A stretch of 64,000 nt of DNA from Adiantum capillus-veneris. Its lineage: Eukaryota > Streptophyta > Polypodiopsida > Polypodiales > Pteridaceae. The stretch spans positions 89,667,881 through 89,731,880 of the forward strand of contig CM043957.1 of assembly GCA_014529385.2 (NCBI GenBank), given 5' to 3'. The notes beneath the pieces are model-generated. The model worked only from the letters and a program-made list of their open reading frames with translations. It had not been told where the DNA came from and made no database searches. Both the position numbers and the translations under genes were made by a program. This document shows positions 56,421 through 64,000 of the stretch, in pieces (position 1 is the stretch's first letter; each line of letters opens with the position of its first letter).

Positions 56421-57408
56421 ATCTCCTTTGATAGAAGACTCTACAATTGCTGCACTTGTATTGGACCCTGTAGTGGATCCAGCCTCTTTCTTCTTAGCCT
56501 CTTTTGCCTTCAATTTCGGACACTGCTTGATCAAGTGATCATTAATGCTTTACAATAATGGCAACGCATCTTCTTTTTGCCGTTATCACTAGAATTTCCA
56601 GACGATGTGCGGCCAACAAAATCATTAGGAACAGAAGTTTTTCCACTCGCAGAGAACCATAAGAAGTGGTTACATTGCTATTCCCACCTTTTCTTCGAGC
56701 TGCAATAAAAGCGTGTTCAGCTGCACGCTGCCTAGTCCTATTTTTTTTGGAAAGTGACTCTTTCAGCAGAAATGTGCATAATGCATCAAACTTGACAACT
56801 TCAGGATTTCCTTGGATCATAAGTCTCCAAGTACTAGCAAAAGTCTGGTAAGAATCTGGCAAATCCTCAAGAATAGTCTGCACAAGTGAACTATCAAAAA
56901 TGACTTCTCCTGCAAAAATTAGTTTCTCATTAACATCCTTGACACCAGTAAGGAAAGTGTTGATTTCATTTTCCTCATGCATAATCTTCGTTTCCAACTC
57001 TTTACGCAACAAATAAATTTTAGCCTCATTGCGGCTTGCATAAAGACCTGCTAGAATATCCTAAGCCTGTTTTGCAGATTTTGTTGAACGGATGTGAGGA
57101 GTAATAGTGCACTTCATAGACAATCCAATCAATGCAGGAGCCTACGCATATCTTACATCCCAACAAGCTTGCTCATCCATAGGCAAAACAACTTTGAGAG
57201 CAGCAACCCTGGCAGGAAAACCTGGAGCATCCTTAACATCGCCTGCATCCATAGTACCAGGACGTAGATCAATGCCCTACACAATGTTACAAGCTCCCTT
57301 TGATACAAGTACATGTTGCATCATGTAAGTCCACATAGGGTTATTGTCCCCATCTAATCTATCCTCAGCAGCAAATATCTTGAACACATCTATGTTGTTG
57401 TCAGCCAT
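56421..57408 (-). pseudogene. Copia-3 gag, broken
   Basis: The minus-strand ATG at 57406-57408 gives MADNNIDVFKIFAAEDRLDG then NNPMWTYMMQHVLVSKGA, and a stop near 57277. The same frame resumes with PMDEQACWDVRYA, more stops, and LRKELETKIMHEENEINTFL, LEDLPDSYQTFASTWRLMIQ and ARRKGGNSNV. A zinc knuckle RCHYCK...HLIKQCP is readable in shifted frames near 56510-56575. Confidence 0.88.
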
Positions 57409-57738
57409 GATGTGAAAACTACCCGAAATGAAGAGAAATTGAGTGAGACCATCATGTGCTATATAGAACAACCCACAATAGATTGTATGGGACCAGTTAT
57501 GCAGTAATTGGCACTGACAAAAATTTTGCACAAAATGACGAAATTGTCTGTGTAGACTAGGCTGTAGTGGAAGCGGAGGTCGAAATGAGCCCGAAATGAA
57601 ATTCTGAGCAGAAAAAGATCTACGAGCGCTCCCAAAATTTTTTGTTGACCTATTGATGCTCGCCAAAGCTCGTTGAAATATGAGAAAATGGGCAGGGGTA
57701 TTCTGGCGATGCTGGAGACTAAGCTCGGGAGGACGTGA

Positions 57739-57753
57739 CCTACTTTGATACCA
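57739..57753 (-). other. Copia-3 primer-binding site
   Basis: Minus strand TGGTATCAAAGTAGG, two bases from the LTR; a variant of the usual TGGTATCAGAGC. Confidence 0.8.
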
Positions 57754-57755
57754 AT

Positions 57756-57979
57756 TGTTGAAATTAGGGTTGCAGGGAAACACACACATCTTGGAGAAGA
57801 AGAAGGAAGCTCAAGACAAACAATAGAGAGTGTATTACTTAGTGTGCAATAGAAAGATAGATAGCCCTAGAGTGATGGGGTATATACAATGCACGGGGAA
57901 AAAAACCTCCTAAAGAGGGAAAAAATACCCCGACGGTCCTAGTGTGTTCGCACATCACTACCACATGTATATGATAACA
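57756..57979 (-). repeat. Copia-3 5' LTR (224 bp)
   Basis: Plus-strand TGTTGAAATTAGGG ... ATATGATAACA. Nearly collinear with the copia-4 LTR at 60655-60876. On the minus strand an AT-rich TATA-like 'tgtatatacccc' lies near 57885. Confidence 0.93.
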
Positions 57980-59572
57980 AACTCTGCTTTCATTTTTGGC
58001 TTTGTAAAAGTTTTCCATTGTCTATGTATTATGAAATCTAAAATTCAATTTTGTATGTCCCAAACAATTGAAAGAGTGTGGTGGTACACGACAACATGCA
58101 TTTGTATGCGGTGCAATACAAGAGAGGGAAGAAGAGAAGCGTGTTGTGTGGGTGGAGCAAACCTCAAAGAAGTGGCGAGCTCCTTATTCCTTGAGCCTAA
58201 ATCAATGGAAAGTACCTTGGCATGGGTAGAAGCCTTGCTTCTTGTGAATTTTGTCAAAGCACTTTGCTTTGGACAACACGCAATCCTTGCCAACTTAAAG
58301 GTCAAAACCTAGAAAAACAAGAAAACTTGAAATTTTCTAAGCCAGTCGCCCTACTGTAGGAGTTGATTGGAAAATAAAAAATAAAAGATTCCTTGAACCT
58401 GGCTCATATCCATATCCTCCACTAGAGTGAAAGTTGTTGTATGTCCATGTACCATAGATGTCCTCTTGGCACGTGTGATGAATTAACCTGCAAGAACATT
58501 GCCAAGTCTCCCCAAGTTGGTATGCTCATAGAATATTCCAAACCTGGAAAATCTCAATGCAAGATGGCTAAATTGAAGCCTTGCTTCATATAAGTACTTT
58601 TGTACTTGTAGCCAACAAATCTAATGCCGACATACAGATATCATGTAAAAAGAGATTCAACCTTGTCGAAAACTTTCAGATTAAATTGGCTACTAGTACT
58701 GTGTGGCAAGTATCCTATGCCGGCTTCTACAAGCGGTGACAAGTAGTCGGCCATGATTTTGGTCAAGGCGGTTTGTACTCAAGCCATGCTTGATTTGGGT
58801 TTGCAAATTAATCATTGGTCATTTTTCAATAATGTATGCAAAAAAATTGTAATGCTTATGATAACTCTCACAAGCCGTGTGTCATAAAATTTAATGTCTA
58901 ACCAACCCAAATGATTTTCTCATATTAAACTGATCATTTAATGTGAGAGAGTAAACGAGAACAAGAGTTAGAATATAGACATGTGCTTATGGACTTGTCT
59001 CAACATGCGGCCAAGGTTAAAGGGGTCCAAATGAGAGATGGTATGTTAAAGAGCAATGCTACCTAATGGAGCTTGAAGACTTTAGGGTTAGCTTCATTAA
59101 AGACCTCCAAAAAGTTAATGTTAAAAAGTCCTTTGACCTTAGGCAAGCTAGGACTGACCTTGAGGTGGGAAGCCTACCCAAGCATGTGGTGCTTGTCGGT
59201 TTGCTAACTAAAGTGCTTAAAACGTTTGTGGGAACCTTGCCCAAAGCTTGAGGTGATTTTTATGCTTAAAATGACTAAGGTTCTTTAAGTGTTCAATTCA
59301 AAAATAAACTCTCAAGAGGCATCAACGGTTTCCATGCTTGATTGACTAAGTGCTTGAAGTATTCAATTCAAACCAAATGACTTAAGAAGCATAAAAGACA
59401 CATATTCAAACGATCCTCCACATGTGGCCCTCATAATGTGCTTGAATCCTATTGGATACATTTTAAAGGGGTCCAATGAGAATTTAGATGCATAAAAATA
59501 AATAATTAAGTTCTATCTGTCAAAGAGGAAAAAGCGGACACATGTCCAAATGAAATAATTAAATAATACAAG

Positions 59573-59573
59573 A

Positions 59574-59615
<42 letters not shown>

Positions 59616-59644
59616 GTGTGGACCAAGCATGAGAGGGGGGTATA

Positions 59645-59692
<48 letters not shown>
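59573..59692. repeat. Compound microsatellite (GA)n ... (TC)n(CA)n
   Basis: GA-rich run 59573-59615, a 28-bp spacer, TC run 59644-59672 and CA run 59672-59692. The GA and TC arms are complementary and could pair. Confidence 0.95.
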
Positions 59693-60348
59693 TTCTCTCA
59701 TTGTGTAGAGTGCAAAGGCAAGAGCTCCATCTCCTTCTCCAAGCTTGTTGAGAAGTGGAGAGTCTACACCAACACTCTTGGCTATGGAATGCAAATCCAA
59801 CCAAGAGCCATGCTTCAATGCTTAAGCTTGCCATCCTCTTCATCTTCATTACTATGCTATTATGCTATACTAAGCAAGAAGAGCGATGATAAGTGGGGAA
59901 CTATTTCTTTTTGCTACAGATGATTCGTCTTCCTCTTCCCTACCCTCATTCCCCACTAGCTCTCTCCACCTTCGAAGGTGTTTGAGGCCTTGGGACCGAG
60001 GCTTAGGATAGTTAATGCTTTTTGCAAATTTTATGTTAAGCTTGTGATGCATGAAACTTTCCATCTTCATTGAATCACCTAGGTCACAAGAAACACAAAG
60101 ATTGTGTGGTATCAAGCCTGTCTTGATGGGAGCTCAGTAAATTTGGTCCTTAACTATTGTCATGTTCTCTAATACTCTCTTACTCTCTTGCAAAAGTATT
60201 GTTCATGCCAAGTTAATTAAGTACTATGTTTATGTTGCTACCATCAATTAATTTCACCTCTATGTTCTCAAAGTAATCTCACAAAAATGCTCACTCTAAT
60301 TCTCTTAATTCCGTTATTCTCAAAGTTCACAGGTGATTTTTATTACAT

Positions 60349-60360
60349 TGGTATTAGAGC
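60349..60360 (+). other. Orphan copia primer-binding site
   Basis: TGGTATTAGAGC one base after '...tattaca', which looks like an LTR end. It differs from TGGTATCAGAGC by one C-to-T change. Upstream must be a decayed plus-strand LTR; 300 bp downstream copia-4 interrupts. No partner LTR is visible in the window. Confidence 0.5.
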
Positions 60361-60654
60361 ATTTGGTTTCTGTTTTTTTGCTTAAGAACAGAGATCCTTA
60401 AGTATCCTATTAATGGTGATTTTGTTAATTATATTAGGGTTAGTGGGACCGAGATCTATTATCGGTTTTGTTTAGCCCACTATGTGGGATATGGTGCACA
60501 CCTCGGGAGCTTTGGTCTCAATAATGGGGTCTTTTTAGACTTGCCTAAGGATTTACCATTATTGAGCCATAAGAAGTCCGAAGGAGCTATAATTTTGCTA
60601 TGTTAGACCCATCCTACTATTCTCTATAATTAACCAATTTGAGCTGTGGGTGTA

Positions 60655-60876
60655 TGTTGGAATTAGCAGAGAAATGCACACAGCTTGGAGAAGACGAAGG
60701 AAGCTCAAGGCACACAATAGAGAGAGTATTACTTAGTGTGAAATGGAAAGATAGATAGCCCTAGAGTGATGGACGTATATACAATGCGCGGAGGAAAAAA
60801 CCTCCTAAAGAGGGAAAAAATGCCCCGGCGGTCCTAGTGTGTTCACACACATCACTACTACATGTATATGGTTACA
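60655..60876 (-). repeat. Copia-4 3' LTR (222 bp)
   Basis: Plus-strand TGTTGGAATTAGC ... ATATGGTTACA; partner family member at 57756-57979. Confidence 0.93.
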
Positions 60877-60890
60877 AATCCCCCCTGGAG
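60877..60890 (-). other. Copia-4 polypurine tract
   Basis: Minus strand CTCCAGGGGGGATT directly before the 3' LTR. Confidence 0.8.
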
Positions 60891-60951
60891 TGATGCGGTG
60901 AACAAGAGCTGGCACATGAGTAAAGGGAAGTGCCATGCTCTGAGGACATGA

Positions 60952-61377
60952 TCACTCCACAAAGGGGAGCAAGCCCAAAGCTTTGCGGAAAGCTTCGAGC
61001 TTCTCACGAGACAATGCCTTTGTGAAAAGATCTGCAAGGTTGTCCTGTGTTGGCACGTAAGCCAAGATGACCACTCCTACTGAGAGCCTCTCTCTGACAT
61101 AGTGGTAATGCACCTCAATGTGATTTGTGCGAGCATGAAAAACTGGGTTCCTCGTAACTGCCAATGCGCTCTGACTGTCAGTGTAGATAGTGTTGGTAGT
61201 GTCCTGTCCAACACCCAAATCAGCCATAAGGCGTCTGAGCCATACACACTCGACTGTAGTTGTGAAGATTGCCCTGTACTCAGTCTCACAACTCGAAGTG
61301 GCCACAGAAGGTTGCTTCTTGCTCAACCATGATATACATGAACTATCAAGCATGAAACAAAAACCACTTGTGGACAC
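60952..61377 (-). pseudogene. Copia-4 RNase H
   Basis: MSTSGFCFMLDSSCISWLSK, SVATSSCETEYRAIFTTTVE, YTDSQSALAVTRNPVFHART, HIEVHYHYVRERL and ADLFTKALSREKLEAF. It is open to its natural end, but the N-terminal catalytic Asp region upstream is out of frame (61378-61563). Confidence 0.9.
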
Positions 61378-61618
61378 TCACGTGTCATAACAACCAGCCC
61401 AATTTGAGTCCAAAAAATCATGTAAGTGGCGGCAAAGATCCCCCCTTGGGACAAAACAAGCCAAGATGTAAAGTGCCACTAAGGTAGCGAAAAATCCTCT
61501 TGACAGCCTGCCAATGCTTAGACCCTGGGCTATGCATAAATCTGCTGACCTGTGAGATTGCAAACTGAATATTCGGCCTCATGTTGCATACATAAATGAG
61601 GCAACCAATAGCAGTTTG

Positions 61619-62727
61619 TTAAAGAGTGACATCAGCAGGATCGCCACCATCATGTAGACTCAACTTGAAACCTGATTCCATGGGAGTGTCAATAGGTTTG
61701 CAATCCTTAAGTCCAAACTTACATAGCAATGTCTCTATGTAACTTTTCTGACACAAGGCAATACCACCATCACACTGCTTAAACTGTATACCCAAGTAAT
61801 GATGCAGCAACCCCAAATCTTTCATCTTGAAAGTAGCATTCAAATCAGCCTTAAATTCGGCAATATGTCTCTCATTTGGTCCAATGATCAACAAATCATC
61901 GACATAAAGAACCACAATGAAAAGTACATCACCCTCACGCTTTACATACAATGTGATTTCTGTTGGGCTGTTACGAAAGCCTCGTTTCACCAAATGAGTG
62001 TCAGCTTTCTCATACCAAGCACGAGGAGATTGCTTCAACCCATACAAAGCCTTCTTACATCAGCACACTTTGTCCTCTTGTCCTTTTATGACAAAACCGC
62101 GAGGCTGCTTTACATAAACTTCCTCAAATATGTCACCATTCAAGAAAGCAGTAACAATGTCTGATTGATGTACATCCCAACCAAAATGAGCTGCCAATGC
62201 ACATAGAAAACGCACAGTAGTCATACGACAAGTGGGAGGAAAAGTCTCTTTATAATCTATGTTTTTTGCTGTGCATAACCCTTTGCAACAAGGCGAGCCT
62301 TATGGCAATCGATCTCACCATCGGGCTTGCGTTTCAACTTGTAAACCCACTTCATACCAATGGCCTTTTTTCCAGGGGGCAAATCACATAAACTCCATGT
62401 GTCATTTTCTATAAGTGCATCATATTCTGATTGCATGGCAGCCATCCATTTTTTTGAATTCTGTGCTTCATCAAAAGACAGAGGCTCCTCAACATCATGT
62501 AAGCTAGACACAGCCAAAGCATAACAATCTGATGCATAAGATGCATGGCGAGAGCTTGAACGAGTACGACTAGACAAAGGTGCATCCAATTTACTGTCAC
62601 GCAAAGTGTGCACCAGCCATTTTGGCATACCTCTAGCCTGTTCATTTTCAGCCCTTTCCTCATCAATTACATCATGTACATCTGCATCAGTGATAGGCTG
62701 ATTTGTAACAGTTTTAGAAACCCCCAT
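61619..62727 (-). pseudogene. Copia-4 reverse transcriptase, broken
   Basis: Two frames. The first (62257-62727) has SFDEAQNSKKWMAAMQSEYD, NDTWSLCDLPPGKKAIGMKW and [14 protein letters not shown], then stops. The second (61619-62047) has YGLKQSPRAWYEKADTHLVK, VLYVDDLLIIGPNERH, KDLGLLHHYLGIQF and CQKSYIETLLCKFGLKDCKP. Between them, around 62047-62257, the SDIVTAFLNG segment is read in another frame. The YVDD box is intact. Confidence 0.92.
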
Positions 62728-62730
62728 AGG

Positions 62731-63999
62731 CTATACATTTGCCTCATTGGAACTTACATTGGTATTTCCACCATTGAAAAGAGGCAACAAAGTGTCATAA
62801 ATGTCCTGTGAGCTTACATTACTGTCTCTAGTACATGAAAGCAAGGGTTGAACAGAATCTTCCACAAACACTACATCCCGTGAAACCAGAATACGTTTTG
62901 TTTGCGGATGATACAACCTATAACCTTTGCTTTCAGCACTATAACCAACAAAAATACATTTGACAGCCTTATCATCCAATTTTCTGCACTGTGTTTGTGG
63001 CACCAAAGCATATGCCAAACATCCAAAAACACGCATGTGCTCAATAGAAGGCTTTCTATCATGCCATGCTTCAAATGGAGTAATAGACTGCAAATCTTTC
63101 ATAGGACACCTGTTTAGTACATAAGTGGCACACATGATGGCCTCAAGCCAAAAAGAATACGGCAAAGCTTGACTTTTGACCATACATCGTGCCATTTTCG
63201 TAAGTGACCTGTTTTTCTTCTCAGTAACACCATTTTGCTGAGGTGTATAAGGCATTGTACATTGGTATTTTATTACACGACTAGCCAGAAATTCATTGAA
63301 TTCATGAGACATATACTCCCCCCCTCGATCGGAACGGAGGGTGTCCATAGTACATTTCGAGACATTTTCAGCCATAGCCAAAAATTGTTTGAAGCACATA
63401 AAAACTTCGGACTTTGCTTTAAGCGGAAATACCCATGCATGCCTCGAGTAATCATCAATGGAAGTCACAAAGTACAGGTAATTTCCCAAGGACGGAGTTT
63501 GCATGGGCCCACAAACATCACCATGCACAAGCTACAACCTGCATGTGGCCCTAACTGAACCATCCTTTGGAAACTTAGAACACTGCATTTTACCCAAAAT
63601 ACAGTCTTCACAAACATGTTTGACAGGTGCTTCAAGAGGCGGCAAAGAAGCAACCATATCAGATTTTTGCAAATGCAGCAAACTGACAAAATTCAGATGA
63701 CCAAAACGTACATGCCAAAGTTTTGCATCTGAAATAGCCCTTGAATCTGCAACAGCATTTGCAAAATTTTGTCCACACTTGTCATACAAAGTGAGCTTAT
63801 ACAGCCCATGACACAAAAGGCCAGATGCAACAATTTCATCACCAAAACTGAGATCATGAATTGTACATCTGTCATCCACAAATTTGATTACAAGTCCACG
63901 TCTAGCAAGTGTGGATACAGACAAAACATTCTTCTTGATCCCATGTACATGAAGTGCATCCACAAGTGTGAAATAACTGCCATTAGCAAGAGTAAGCAC
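62731..63999 (-). pseudogene. Copia-4 integrase and protease end
   Basis: One frame with a single TAG at 63529-63531 and a stop at 62728. Landmarks: LVDALHVHGIKKNVLSVSTL, WHVRFGHLNFVSLLHLQ, CEDCILGKMQCSKFPKDG, MHGDVCGPMQTPSLGNYLYF (first catalytic Asp), LRSDRGGEYMSHEF (second Asp), QQNGVTEKKNRS (catalytic Glu), RVFGCLAYALVPQTQCRKLD and CIFVGYSAESKGYRLYHP. It continues beyond the window edge toward the protease site. Confidence 0.93.
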
Positions 64000-64000
64000 A

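Larger units (their letters stand above)
53115..57979 (-). mobile_element. Copia-3: Ty1/copia element, minus strand, 3' LTR missing
   Basis: The right end is a 224-bp 5' LTR (57756-57979) with primer site; gag-pol reads right to left. The left end stops at 53115, still inside the 3' untranslated part: 'ggtgaacgagggctg' matches copia-4 at about 60898, but the polypurine tract and LTR that follow in copia-4 are absent. It is the same family as copia-4. All ORFs are broken. A deletion or recombination removed the 3' LTR. Confidence 0.9.
57980..60654. other. Spacer between copia-3 and copia-4
   Basis: No supported gene. It contains a region like the copia-2 right flank (58187-58430), a GA/TC/CA microsatellite (59573-59692) and an LTR-end plus primer-site trace (60346-60360). 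The short frame at 59066-59251 is not recognised. Confidence 0.45.
60655..64000 (-). mobile_element. Copia-4: Ty1/copia element, minus strand, running off the window
   Basis: 3' LTR (60655-60876), polypurine tract, then RNase H, RT, integrase and part of protease, read right to left. Gag and the 5' LTR lie beyond 64000. Same family as copia-3 and generally better preserved, with fewer stops in integrase. Confidence 0.95.

Noticed and set aside
59066-59251. 61-codon frames on both strands
   Set aside because: Short, overlapping and without similarity to a known family; regarded as chance.

Overview
This window looks like nuclear DNA of a large, repeat-rich land-plant genome. The evidence is Ty1/copia, Ty3/gypsy and L1-type LINE elements with plant-type motifs, initiator-tRNA-like primer sites, and one spliced nitrate/peptide-transporter (NPF) gene. 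PPR fragments with the wording 'TYTCILKACG...GLLEKD...GNA' and long TC/GA runs suggest a fern or other seed-free vascular plant, but this lineage call is only an inference. No prokaryotic, organellar or RNA-gene locus was recognised.

Layout. 1-5160 is a satellite array of about 222-bp units, arranged in a roughly 2.2-2.27-kb higher-order repeat. 5214-11791 is an LTR element with two 1.73-kb LTRs, each carrying the same PPR-gene fragment and a TC-rich leader, and an internal region without recognisable pol. 11955-14145 holds remnants of two gypsy pol genes. 16024-28109 is a near full-length LINE bounded by a 14-bp target-site duplication (TSD). It is split by a complete 5.3-kb copia element (19950-25264) with its own 5-bp TSD. 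29492-32417 is a 5'-truncated minus-strand LINE with a 15-bp TSD, itself split by a CACTA-ended element (30461-31802). 32433-35760 has only simple and short tandem repeats.

The one apparently intact host gene is an NPF transporter, exons 35918-36104, 43002-43219, 43690-44171 and 44384-45191, predicted at 564 residues. Its 6.9-kb first intron contains a third LINE copy (37964-39260, 11-bp TSD) and a 260-bp tandem duplication next to exon 2. The usual proton-coupling ExxER motif is replaced.

46948-52422 is a second complete but decayed copia on the minus strand. Next to it, 52793-53114 holds two phase-compatible exon-like blocks of an unrecognised gene, cut off by a third copia (53115-57979, minus) that lacks its 3' LTR. 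A relative of that copia occupies 60655 to the window end. Between them lie a GA/TC/CA microsatellite and the trace of a plus-strand LTR with primer site.

Overall this is a host gene in a nest of retroelements whose order of insertion can be read from TSDs. All copia and LINE reading frames seen here are broken. The most unusual signals are the satellite higher-order structure, a hairpin shared by the 3' ends of three LINE copies, the CACTA-ended element flanked by TTAA, and the PPR-carrying LTRs.
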